From Pseudomonadota bacterium (GTDB lineage: Bacteria > Pseudomonadota > Alphaproteobacteria > Rhizobiales > Xanthobacteraceae), in contig JAFECJ010000006.1 in NCBI GenBank assembly GCA_018242205.1, forward strand, positions 1-64,000: a stretch of 64,000 nt of DNA. Reading direction: 5' to 3'. A program made the translations under genes and the position numbers. This document shows, one piece after another, positions 8,823 to 16,587 of this stretch. Below the pieces are notes generated by a model. The model searched no databases, was not told the origin of the DNA, and worked only from the letters and a program-made list of their open reading frames with translations. Every line of letters starts with the position of its first letter. Within the stretch, counting starts at the first letter, position 1.

Positions 8823-9491
8823 ATGTATACCTCGAGTAAAGGCGTCTTTCGACTCGCCAATACTTTGGCGATCGCCGCGACGGTTTTGGCATTCTCGACG
8901 TTGACGAGCGCCGCTGGGGAGCGGCTCGCTTCGCTCAACGCCGGCGTCGGCTCGCAACGGCCGGTCTATGCCGCCGTCGGCCCCACCACGCGCGCGCCGA
9001 TCGGCTGGGTCGACTTCTGCCACGAATACAAGAGCGAGTGCGCCACCAAGGCATCGGCGCCGCGCGACATCGTCATGACCGCCAAGACCTGGGACGACCT
9101 CGTCAAGGTCAACAACTGGGTCAATCAGACCATCAAGCCGATGACCGACATCGACCACTGGGGCGTGGTCGAGCGCTGGAACATGGGCGAAGACGGTTAC
9201 GGCGATTGCGAGGACTATGTCCTTCTCAAGCGCCACATGCTGATGCAGGCCGGCTGGCCGCGCGAGGCGCTGCTCGTCACCGTGGTGCGCGACAAGAACA
9301 ACGACGGCCACGCCGTGCTCACGGTCAAGACCGACCGCGGCGAATTCATCCTCGACAATCAGGAAGCGCAGATCCTGTCGTGGACCCAGACTGGCTACAA
9401 ATTCGTCAAGCGCCAGTCGCAGTCCGACCAGAACGTCTGGGTCGCGCTCGGCGAACCGCGCAACGCTCCGGCCACGGTGTCGGCGCGCTGA
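8823..9491 (+). CDS. Transglutaminase-like cysteine protease (BTLCP/LapG type)
   Basis: Predicted exported protein of 222 residues. A hydrophobic N-terminal helix (about 10-30) acts as signal peptide or anchor. The BTLCP domain (PF06035) follows with catalytic Cys129 in GYGDCEDY, His163 in NDGHAVL and Asp178 in FILDNQ, so the triad is complete. ATG 8823 is preferred over an upstream in-frame ATG because GGGAAGGGACA precedes it. LapG, the studied member, cleaves surface adhesins under c-di-GMP control; no lapA or lapD gene is visible here. It is monocistronic with a terminator downstream. Confidence 0.88.
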   Translation: MYTSSKGVFRLANTLAIAATVLAFSTLTSAAGERLASLNAGVGSQRPVYAAVGPTTRAPIGWVDFCHEYKSECATKASAPRDIVMTAKTWDDLVKVNNWVNQTIKPMTDIDHWGVVERWNMGEDGYGDCEDYVLLKRHMLMQAGWPREALLVTVVRDKNNDGHAVLTVKTDRGEFILDNQEAQILSWTQTGYKFVKRQSQSDQNVWVALGEPRNAPATVSAR

Positions 9492-9596
9492 CGACGACGG
9501 CGAAGCGGGGAGCTTCGTCGGACCTGAAACGAACTTGGTAGGGATACGCGTCCCCGGTCACGTCCCCACCCTCCCCGTCCCCAGACCGGGACGCGC

Positions 9597-9632
9597 GCGG
9601 CCAGCCTCCCCCAAGGCTGGCCGCACTTTTTT
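9597..9632 (+). terminator. Strong rho-independent terminator
   Basis: An 11-bp perfect stem (GCGGCCAGCCT and its complement) with a 6-base loop is followed by AC and six T residues. It lies 105 bp after the protease stop. The stretch before it (about 9546-9595) can also fold through an imperfect GCGTCCCCGGT/ACCGGGACGC pairing, so the 3' UTR looks structured. Confidence 0.9.
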
Positions 9633-9753
9633 GGTTCGCAGCAGCTTGCGCTCACTCTACTCCACATAGAGAAATCGAAACGATCGCACTATTGTATATA
9701 TATCTATTTGGCTGTATTTGTGATTTTTGCCCGCTCGCAAAAGTCGCAGATCG

Positions 9754-11121
9754 ATGATTTTCAGCTCTCCCGCGTTTGTCTTCGGATTTCTACCTTTGGC
9801 TCTCCTGTCCTGGTTCATCTCAGGACGAAGCAAGATCGCATTGCTGATCGCAAGCCTGGTCTTTTACTGGTGGGGTGTCGCCTCGGCCGGACAACCCGGC
9901 CATTTCTGGATTTTGATTGGCGCCATCGGCTGGAATTATGCAGCGGGATTATGGATCGCGGGCGTCTCAGGCACGCGCCGCAAGGCCGCATTGTTCATCG
10001 GAGTCTTTGCGAATCTTGCCGCGCTCGCCTGGTTCAAATACAGCGGCTTCATTGCATCAAATCTGAGCCTCGGAGACTTCAAGCCGCTCCCGGTTCTCGG
10101 CATATCTTTCTTTGTGTTTCAGGGCATCGCCTATCTCGCCGATATTTATGGCGGCACCATCAGCGCTACCCATTCTCTGTTTCGCTTCGCTTTGTTCAAG
10201 GCCTTCTTCCCGCAGCTCATTGCCGGGCCCATCGTCCGCTATCAACAAGTGGCCGGTGACTTCATCGAAGACCGAGCATCGGTTCCAGCGTTCGCAAACG
10301 GCGTCGAACGCTTCATTCTTGGCCTCGCCAAGAAAGTGATCATCGCCGACAACCTCGCTATCCTCGTCGAGAGCATTTGGCAGGCGAGCAATCCGACCGC
10401 TGAATTTGCGTGGCTGGGTGCCGCTGCCTTCGGCCTCCAGATCTATTTCGATTTCTCTGGTTACTCCGACATGGCGATCGGCCTCGCCCTGATGTTTGGC
10501 GTTAGATTCCCAGAAAACTTCAATTACCCCTACGTCGCCGTGTCAGTTCAGGATTTCTGGCGGCGCTGGCATATCTCGCTGTCGACATGGTTTCGCGACT
10601 ACCTCTACATTCCGCTCGGCGGATCGCGCAAAGGACCGGCGCGAACTGCGTTCAACCTGCTCTGCGTCTTTGCCCTCTGCGGTCTATGGCATGGCGCAAG
10701 CTGGACTTTCGTAATTTGGGGACTGTGGCACGGAACGTTCCTGGCGATCGAGCGCACTCCATTCGGAGAATTGCTCGTTAGAGCGCCTCAAATCCTTCGT
10801 CATGCCTATGTGATTATCGTCGTACTTATTGGCTGGACGCTCTTTCGAAGCGGCGACATCGACAAGGCATGGCACATGCTTGCTGCCATGTTCGGCGCCA
10901 ACGGCTGGTATATCGGCTACATACCTCCCGGTATTAAATTCGACCTTTTCGAAGCCGGCGTCATCATTCTCGGAATTCTGTTTTCGATGCCGCTCCGTAA
11001 TCTTACGGAACGATACCAAGCGACTCTTGCAACCGAGTTGGCGCTGGCCGCCACGTTCATGGTTTCGCTCGCGTGTGTCGCAGCCCAGACGCACATCGCG
11101 TTCATTTATTTCAGGTTCTGA
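9754..11121 (+). CDS. MBOAT-family O-acyltransferase (AlgI-like)
   Basis: Polytopic inner-membrane acyltransferase of 455 residues. AlgI-type proteins carry acetyl groups across the membrane for polysaccharide O-acetylation. Family landmarks are the N-terminal MIFSSPAFVFGFLPLALL, IYFDFSGYSDMAIGLALMFG, DFWRRWHISLSTWFRDYLYI, and the catalytic His313 in GLWHGASW. ATG 9754 is preferred over an upstream TTG because AlgI homologues begin at this point. The next gene, one base after the stop, is an AlgJ/AlgX-like partner. No polymer synthase or lyase genes are adjacent. Base composition looks less GC-rich than neighbouring genes. Confidence 0.93.
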   Translation: MIFSSPAFVFGFLPLALLSWFISGRSKIALLIASLVFYWWGVASAGQPGHFWILIGAIGWNYAAGLWIAGVSGTRRKAALFIGVFANLAALAWFKYSGFIASNLSLGDFKPLPVLGISFFVFQGIAYLADIYGGTISATHSLFRFALFKAFFPQLIAGPIVRYQQVAGDFIEDRASVPAFANGVERFILGLAKKVIIADNLAILVESIWQASNPTAEFAWLGAAAFGLQIYFDFSGYSDMAIGLALMFGVRFPENFNYPYVAVSVQDFWRRWHISLSTWFRDYLYIPLGGSRKGPARTAFNLLCVFALCGLWHGASWTFVIWGLWHGTFLAIERTPFGELLVRAPQILRHAYVIIVVLIGWTLFRSGDIDKAWHMLAAMFGANGWYIGYIPPGIKFDLFEAGVIILGILFSMPLRNLTERYQATLATELALAATFMVSLACVAAQTHIAFIYFRF

Positions 11122-11122
11122 C

Positions 11123-12337
11123 ATGGATGGTGAGATCGATTGTCAGCATCATCCGGCACGACGCGGAAACATCGCTCGCATCGCCCTGTTCCTCGGCACC
11201 ATTGCAGCATTGATTGTTCTCGGTGCCGCCAAAGTACGCGGCATCGACTTTACCGAGAACAGGACGCTCTCGACGTTCCCCATAAGCCGGCTGATGGCGG
11301 GCGACCAGATCGGCTTCACGACCGGGATGGATGCATGGATTTCCGATTCCTTCGCGCTTCGACCGCTTTTCATCGCCAGTTGGAATTGGCTTCGGGTTTC
11401 GCTCGGTCATTCCACCAATCCGGACGTTCTCATCGGCTCCGACGGATGGCTCTATTCGGGCAATTCGAGCGATCTTGCCGACATCATGGGCACCCAGCCG
11501 GCCAATCTTGCGTCTGTCGCTTCGTGGCGGCGCGCCATCCTCGAGCGCAAGGAGTGGATCGAACACCGGGGATCGCGCTTTCTCTTTGTTGTCGCTCCCG
11601 TCAAAGAGACGGTCTATCCAAAGCACCTGCCCGCGCAATGGCTCAAGATGAAGCACGGCAATTCGACCAAGGCCGGGCAACTCGTCGAAGCGCTCGCATG
11701 GGACGGCGTGGAAGTCCTCGACCTCAGAAAGCCGATGATCGATGCCGCCGCCGAGTCTTCCGAACGGCTCTATTTCAAGAACGATACTCACTGGAATTCC
11801 AAAGGAGCGCTCGTGGCAACTTTGGCCGTACTCGATCGAATCCGGCAGCTCGTACCATCCACCCCGCATCATGAAGAATTCGTCGTCACGCCGACGAAGC
11901 CACAACTCCGCTATGTGGGCATTCCGCGAGGCGAAGGGCACCTCGATCTGGGCGTCCTTCTCGGCCTGCCATTCCTGCGGGAAACCGATTTCAGGATCGA
12001 ACCCACGGGCGGATGGAAGGCCAAGTTCGTACTCGGCTATCGCGACGGATATTTCCTCAACACCTTCGAACGCAACGACGCTCCGAACCTGCCGACTTTG
12101 CTATTCTACGGTGACAGCTATCAATTAGCGATGATGCGCCCTCTTGCCGAGCATTTTCGCAAGGCGATCTTCATCAATGTGTACGAATCCAAGGCTGATT
12201 ATTGCGCATTCTTCCCGACCGAATTCATCAAGGAAATGAAGCCCGACATCGTGGTCAGCCTGAGACTCGAGCGAGGCTTACAAGTCCCGACCGGAAATCC
12301 GCATGAATTATTCGGACCGGGCAATTGCCAGCGCTGA
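11123..12337 (+). CDS. AlgJ/AlgX-like SGNH O-acetyltransferase
   Basis: Protein of 404 residues, anchored by one N-terminal helix (about 18-36) with the rest periplasmic. The AlgX/AlgJ SGNH-like domain shows SDGWLYSG (about 106-113), the Asp221-x-His223 pair in NDTHWNSKG, and Ser332 in the FYGDSYQ block, so the Ser-His-Asp set is complete. ATG 11123 starts one base after the MBOAT stop, so the pair is translationally coupled. In known systems the MBOAT supplies acetyl and this protein transfers it to a polysaccharide. The acceptor glycan here is unknown, as no glycan genes are nearby. Confidence 0.9.
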   Translation: MDGEIDCQHHPARRGNIARIALFLGTIAALIVLGAAKVRGIDFTENRTLSTFPISRLMAGDQIGFTTGMDAWISDSFALRPLFIASWNWLRVSLGHSTNPDVLIGSDGWLYSGNSSDLADIMGTQPANLASVASWRRAILERKEWIEHRGSRFLFVVAPVKETVYPKHLPAQWLKMKHGNSTKAGQLVEALAWDGVEVLDLRKPMIDAAAESSERLYFKNDTHWNSKGALVATLAVLDRIRQLVPSTPHHEEFVVTPTKPQLRYVGIPRGEGHLDLGVLLGLPFLRETDFRIEPTGGWKAKFVLGYRDGYFLNTFERNDAPNLPTLLFYGDSYQLAMMRPLAEHFRKAIFINVYESKADYCAFFPTEFIKEMKPDIVVSLRLERGLQVPTGNPHELFGPGNCQR

Positions 12338-12379
12338 CGGCGGCACCGCAATTTACTGCCCCCTGCGCCGCCTGCCCCC

Positions 12380-12910
12380 TCACCCGATCCGCTTCAGGCC
12401 TTTGGCGTATTCCTGCGAGCGTTTGACGTAATGATCGGCGCCGCCGCGGATCATGGCGATCAGCTTGTCGTCGAGCGTGCGGATGGCGCGGGCCGGCGAG
12501 CCGACGATCATCGAATTGTCGGGAAAGCTCTTGCCTTCGGTCACCAGCGCGCCGGCGCCGACCAGACAGTTGTTGCCGATCTTGGCGCCATTGAGCACGA
12601 CGGCGTTCATGCCGATCAGCGAATTGTCGCCGATGGTGCAGCCGTGCAGCATGACCTGATGGCCGATGACGCAATCCTTGCCGATCGTCATCGGGAAGCC
12701 CATGTCGGTGTGCAGCGTGCAGTTATCCTGGATCTGCGAGCGCTCGCCGAGTTCGATCCATTCGTTGTCGCCGCGCAGCACCGCGCCGAACCAGACGCTC
12801 GATTGACGCTTGAGCCGGATGCGGCCGATCAGCACCGCGGTGTCGGCGACCCAGTATTCGCCGGCGGCAGGAAATTCCGGCCCCTGGCCGTTGAGTTCGT
12901 AAATCGGCAT
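12380..12910 (-). CDS. Gamma-class carbonic anhydrase family protein
   Basis: Trimeric left-handed beta-helix protein of 176 residues. Hexapeptide repeats (for example IGKDCVIGHQ, IGDNSLIGMN, IGNNCLVGAG) fill the middle. The three zinc-ligand histidines are present: His67 in LHTD, then His84 and His89 in GHQVMLHG. Members reversibly hydrate CO2 or are inactive paralogues; the acidic proton-shuttle loop of archaeal Cam is not evident. An AGGGAG motif precedes ATG 12910. It is a lone gene, convergent with the AlgJ-like gene. Confidence 0.92.
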   Translation of the reverse strand: MPIYELNGQGPEFPAAGEYWVADTAVLIGRIRLKRQSSVWFGAVLRGDNEWIELGERSQIQDNCTLHTDMGFPMTIGKDCVIGHQVMLHGCTIGDNSLIGMNAVVLNGAKIGNNCLVGAGALVTEGKSFPDNSMIVGSPARAIRTLDDKLIAMIRGGADHYVKRSQEYAKGLKRIG

Positions 12911-12983
12911 GTCGCGCTCCCTGTTCGGAGCGCGAGTTAGCCCGGCGGCGGCGGAAAATGGAAGAGCGGCGGCGATAAGATTT

Positions 12984-13005
12984 CGGCAGCGCGTTCGCGC
13001 TGCCG
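12984..13005 (-). terminator. Possible terminator hairpin after the small membrane protein gene
   Basis: A 9-bp perfect stem (CGGCAGCGC/GCGCTGCCG) with a GTTC loop lies 15 bp beyond the stop of the gene at 13020-13346, read on the minus strand. It is followed by only a weak T-containing tract, so it is a moderate candidate. Confidence 0.5.
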
Positions 13006-13019
13006 GAACAGGAGGCCGC

Positions 13020-13346
13020 CTAGACGATGCCGCAGGCGCGCAGGCTTAGCACCAGCACCTGGCCCGACATCAGGCTCCAGAAGCCGGCGATCAGGGTGGC
13101 GAAAAACACGAACTGAAAGCGGCGGCTTTCGTGGCGCGCGCCCATCAGCGTATTGCGCATGATCAGGAACGGCGCGGCGATGATCAGCAGCGGCACCGCG
13201 GCAAAGGCGTGAACGCTGGGACCGGTAGTCAAGAGCGAGAAGCTCGGCAGCCGGCTGGTGACGAGCTGATAGGCCGAGCTCGACAATCCGGCCACGGCGA
13301 AGCCGAATGCGACAACGATCAACATCTGCAGCGAATGCGGACTCAT
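13020..13346 (-). CDS. Small integral membrane protein of unknown function
   Basis: Protein of 108 residues with three to four hydrophobic segments: about 7-27, 45-62 and 78-104. A short basic loop (ARHESRRFQF) lies between the last two. I do not recognise a characterised family, although similar small membrane proteins are widespread in this order. Length, hydrophobic pattern and position between separately oriented genes support a real gene. No operon partner is evident: the upstream gene is divergent and the downstream gene is separated by a hairpin. Confidence 0.72.
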   Translation of the reverse strand: MSPHSLQMLIVVAFGFAVAGLSSSAYQLVTSRLPSFSLLTTGPSVHAFAAVPLLIIAAPFLIMRNTLMGARHESRRFQFVFFATLIAGFWSLMSGQVLVLSLRACGIV

Positions 13347-13513
13347 GAACGCCTCAACGCCTGACTGCGCCGCAAGTAACCCGTTCCGCCGCGCTCCCGC
13401 CAGCCAATCCTTAACGGATGGTTAACCCGTTTCACGAATCGTTAACCAAGGTCGTGGCACTTGAGGGGACCGAGCCCGTTCAGCCGCCGAGACCCGTCAA
13501 GGCCCCCTCAATC

Positions 13514-14236
13514 ATGGCCACCATCGCGCATCACCCTGCTTCGCGACGCCATGGTCACCGGCGACGCGCCCATGCCGGGCCGCTGGTGGCGCCGGTCGTG
13601 GTCTTCGCCGCCGTCTGCCTCATCGCCGCGCTCTATGTTGCCTATGTGCTGTGGCCGCGCTGGCCGGACGCGCCGGTCGCGGTCGACGCGCCGTCGATGC
13701 CGATCACGGTCGGCGGCACGGTGTTCAACATCGAGCCGGCCGCCATCCGCATTCCGAGCGAGCGCCACTCCGGCTCGCAGAACCGCGTCGATACCGATTA
13801 TCTATGGCCGTCGCTGATGCCGCCCGATCCGTCGCTCAAGGTCATCGACGGAAAGCCGGTCAATCCAAATGAGCGGCTGTTCGCGCTGATTCAGGTCGAT
13901 GACGGCGCCCTGCCCGTCACCGAGCGCGTGCGCACGATTTATCCGCGCTATCTGGCGAAGGCGCCGGTCGCGGGACCGGAAGGTCTGGTGGTGCATCCGT
14001 TCCGCGGCGACACGCCTTATGCCGGTGAGGACCTCGTCTACGAGCGCGCCGCGCCTGATCGCTTCGTCGCGCGCTGCTCGCGCTACGGCATCGGCAATTC
14101 CGGCACCTGTCTGCTGGAGAAACGCGTCGGCTCGGCCGACGTCACGTTCCGCTTCCCGCGCGAGTGGCTCAGCGACTGGCAAGCGGTCGCCGCCGGCATC
14201 GACAAATTGCTGGCGCGCTGGCGGCCGAACGTTTGA
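13514..14236 (+). CDS. Hypothetical single-pass membrane protein
   Basis: About 240 residues if started at ATG 13514. A basic N-terminus leads into one strong transmembrane helix (about residues 24-45), followed by a ~195-residue presumably periplasmic domain. That domain contains two cysteines (ARCSRYG, GTCLLE) which could form a disulfide. No family is recognised. The frame is open to an upstream ATG at 13418, but that start has no Shine-Dalgarno and would add a compositionally odd 32 residues, so the later start is preferred. It is convergent with the DUF3126 gene 4 bp away. Confidence 0.68.
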   Translation: MATIAHHPASRRHGHRRRAHAGPLVAPVVVFAAVCLIAALYVAYVLWPRWPDAPVAVDAPSMPITVGGTVFNIEPAAIRIPSERHSGSQNRVDTDYLWPSLMPPDPSLKVIDGKPVNPNERLFALIQVDDGALPVTERVRTIYPRYLAKAPVAGPEGLVVHPFRGDTPYAGEDLVYERAAPDRFVARCSRYGIGNSGTCLLEKRVGSADVTFRFPREWLSDWQAVAAGIDKLLARWRPNV

Positions 14237-14240
14237 CGTC

Positions 14241-14660
14241 CTACTCGCCGGTGTCTTCGAGATCGAAGTCGAGGATCGGCAGTTCGAGGATGTAGGACTT
14301 GCGGCCGCGCTCGGCTTCGAGGAACAGCACGCCGAGGAAATCCTCGCCGATATACACTTCGAGCGAATCCATCTTCTTCGGCCGCGTCACGACGCGGATT
14401 TTGTCGTTGTCGAACTTCTTGCGCAGATAGGCATTCAGCGTCGGCACCGGCTGCATCGCCGGGTCGTTCGACACCTGGATGACCATGCGGAAATTATACG
14501 ACTTCTCGCCCTCGTCCTCGTCGGACGTCAGTTCGCCGAGATCGTCCTCGCCGGCGAAGACTTCGGCCATATCGCCCGACTTCGGCACGACCCGAATGGT
14601 CGGGTTGCCGAAGATCTTCTTGAGATAGGCGTCGAGCTTCGAAACTTCCTGGACGTCCAC
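14241..14660 (-). CDS. DUF3126 family protein with two tandem copies
   Basis: Protein of 139 residues with two related halves. The first half contains VSKLDAYLKKIFGNPTIRVV and AEVFAGEDDLGEL. The second contains TLNAYLRKKFDNDKIRVVTR and LEVYIGEDFLGVL, then ends ILDFDLED. DUF3126 is typically a single ~70-residue unit in alphaproteobacteria, so this looks like an internal duplication. GTG 14660 is chosen because AGGGAG lies about 7 bases upstream; ATG 14696 lacks such a signal. Function is unknown. It lies upstream of cysE on the same strand reading order but 102 bp away from it. Confidence 0.82.
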   Translation of the reverse strand: MDVQEVSKLDAYLKKIFGNPTIRVVPKSGDMAEVFAGEDDLGELTSDEDEGEKSYNFRMVIQVSNDPAMQPVPTLNAYLRKKFDNDKIRVVTRPKKMDSLEVYIGEDFLGVLFLEAERGRKSYILELPILDFDLEDTGE

Positions 14661-14761
14661 CGGACCGCTCCCTGACAAATTGGGCAAAATCGGCATTATC
14701 CGATTGTCCGGGCTAGTTGCCCGATTGGACGTCGCAAAGCAACCCGTTAGCCGGGCAGATT

Positions 14762-15589
14762 TCAGCCGTCCAGCAGGATGCCGGACAGCATCTGGTCCAT
14801 GGCCCGGGACGGTTCGGAGCAGCCGGCCTCGCCGACCACCTTGGCCGGCACGCCGGCCACCGTGACGTTGTTCGGCACCGGCTTGACCACCACCGAACCC
14901 GCCGCGATGCGCGCGCAGCGGCCGATCTCGATATTGCCGAGGATCTTGGCGCCGGCGCCGATCATCACGCCCTGGCGGATCTTCGGATGGCGATCCTCGT
15001 GCTCCTTGCCGGTCCCGCCGAGTGTGACGCCATGCAGGATGGAGACATTATCTTCGATCACCGCGGTCTCGCCGACGACGAGCCCCGTGGCGTGGTCGAG
15101 GAAGATGCCGCGACCGATCTTGGCGGCCGGATTGATGTCGCACTGGAACGCCGCCGACGAGCGGCTCTGCAGATAGAGCGCGAAGTCCTTGCGGCCCTTG
15201 CCCAGCAGCCAATGCGCCAGACGATGAGTTTGGATCGCGTGGAAACCCTTGAAATACAGCACCGGCTCGATCAGACGGTTGGCGGCCGGATCGCGATCGA
15301 TAGTGGCGACGATGTCGGCGCGGAATTCTTCCCCGAGCGAGGGCTGATCCTCGATCGCGTCGCTGAAGGCCTGGCGGATCAGATCGCTCGACACGTCGGC
15401 ATGTTCGAGCCGCTGGCTGACGCGGTGCGCGACCGCGGTTTCCAGCGTGTCGTGATGCAGGATGTTCTCGTAGATGAAGCTCGCGAGCTCGGGCTCGCGG
15501 CGCACGATGTCCTCGGCTTCGGTGCGGATACGAGTCCAGACGGGATCGACAGTGTTAAGGCTCTTCGCCCGGGTCTGATGCAGCGCCAT
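14762..15589 (-). CDS. cysE: Serine O-acetyltransferase
   Basis: Acetyl-CoA-dependent acetylation of L-serine, the first committed step to cysteine. The 275-residue length is usual for CysE. It has the helical N-terminal domain (WTRIRTEAEDIVRREPEL) and a left-handed beta-helix with DINPAAKIGRGIFLDHATG and the catalytic-region HGVTLGGTGKE. The C-terminal tail lacks an obvious terminal Ile that would suggest cysteine synthase docking. It works with the sulfate importer genes at 53.7-57.6 kb in the same pathway, although it is not linked to them. Confidence 0.95.
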   Translation of the reverse strand: MALHQTRAKSLNTVDPVWTRIRTEAEDIVRREPELASFIYENILHHDTLETAVAHRVSQRLEHADVSSDLIRQAFSDAIEDQPSLGEEFRADIVATIDRDPAANRLIEPVLYFKGFHAIQTHRLAHWLLGKGRKDFALYLQSRSSAAFQCDINPAAKIGRGIFLDHATGLVVGETAVIEDNVSILHGVTLGGTGKEHEDRHPKIRQGVMIGAGAKILGNIEIGRCARIAAGSVVVKPVPNNVTVAGVPAKVVGEAGCSEPSRAMDQMLSGILLDG

Positions 15590-15698
15590 AGAATATTATT
15601 CTCCGAATGCCTCTCAACCCCTCACATAAGCCTTAGCACGAATGCCGCCAGAGGACACGCGAAGAACGGCTAGGCTTTTTTGCGGGAGCGGCGTCCAT

Positions 15699-15754
15699 AG
15701 CTTTTTCGAGCGAAGTGGACACCGGTTCGCGTAAAGAAAACGCGTCAGAATATG
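15699..15754. repeat. Dispersed intergenic repeat typical of the order
   Basis: The segment around 15701-15750 (TTTTTCGAGCGAAGTGGAC, then ACCGGTTCGCG, then AAACGCGTCAG) matches from memory a short element that recurs between genes in Bradyrhizobium and relatives. It contains a small inverted repeat, CGCGT/ACGCG, at 15728-15744. No second copy was noticed in this window. The identification as a family is recall rather than computation. Confidence 0.5.
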
Positions 15755-15769
15755 AGACAGACGCTGGAA

Positions 15770-16522
15770 TCACGGCCGCTGGTTAAGAAACTCCAGAACG
15801 CCGGCTTTGTAGACCTTGTCGCCGACCGCCAGCATGTGGTCGCGGTCGGGAATATCGAGCGCCCGAGCACCCGGAATCAGCGCCGCCAGATCGTGCGCCG
15901 AACCCGCCACATCGTCCTTGGTGCCGATGGCGATCAGGATCGGCGGCTTCAGCGACGCGAACTCCTCGCGGCTCATCACCTGGCGCGAGCCACGGATGCA
16001 GGCGGCGAGCGCGCGGAGGTCTGATTTGGTCTGATCGGCGAAGGCGCGGAAGGTGCGGCCCTGCACATCAGTCACGTCGGCGAGCGACGGCGCTTCCAGC
16101 GCGTCGGCGATGGTGGTCGGCAGCCCGACGCCGTCGATCAGATGCATGCCGAGGCCGCCGAGGATCGCCGAGCGCACGCGCTCGGGATGCCTGAGCGCGA
16201 GGAACGCGGTGATGCGCGCACCCATCGAATAGCCCATGACATCGGCGCGGGCGATGCCGAGATGATCCATCAGTGCCCGCACGTCATCGGCCATCTTCTC
16301 GGTGTTGTAGTCGGCCGGATCGTAGAGCTTTTCGGACGCGCCATGGCCGCGATCGTCGAGCGCGATGACGCGGTAGCCGGCGCGCGTCAGCGTCGTGAAC
16401 CACGACGGATTGACCCAGTTGATTTCCTTGGTCGAGGCAAAGCCGTGCACCAGGATGATGGGGTCGCCCTCGCCTTGATCGAGATAGGCGATGTCGACGT
16501 CACCGTTCTTGAAGCTGGGCAT
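15770..16522 (-). CDS. Alpha/beta hydrolase
   Basis: Cytosolic hydrolase of 250 residues with the canonical triad. The oxyanion HGF motif is at about 26-28, nucleophile Ser99 in GYSMG, Asp203 in IGTKDD and His229 in DRDHM. The layout resembles esterase or C-C bond hydrolase members, but no substrate is indicated. It has a short cap region between about 120 and 175. No operon partner is seen. The gene begins close to the end of a separate same-strand gene (stop at 16588), with 65 bp between them. Confidence 0.9.
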   Translation of the reverse strand: MPSFKNGDVDIAYLDQGEGDPIILVHGFASTKEINWVNPSWFTTLTRAGYRVIALDDRGHGASEKLYDPADYNTEKMADDVRALMDHLGIARADVMGYSMGARITAFLALRHPERVRSAILGGLGMHLIDGVGLPTTIADALEAPSLADVTDVQGRTFRAFADQTKSDLRALAACIRGSRQVMSREEFASLKPPILIAIGTKDDVAGSAHDLAALIPGARALDIPDRDHMLAVGDKVYKAGVLEFLNQRP

Positions 16523-16587
16523 TCGCTGCTGATCCTCGGCCTTTTGCGACGGCGCTCCTTAGACCGGCTCGCCACATGAGGCAAATC

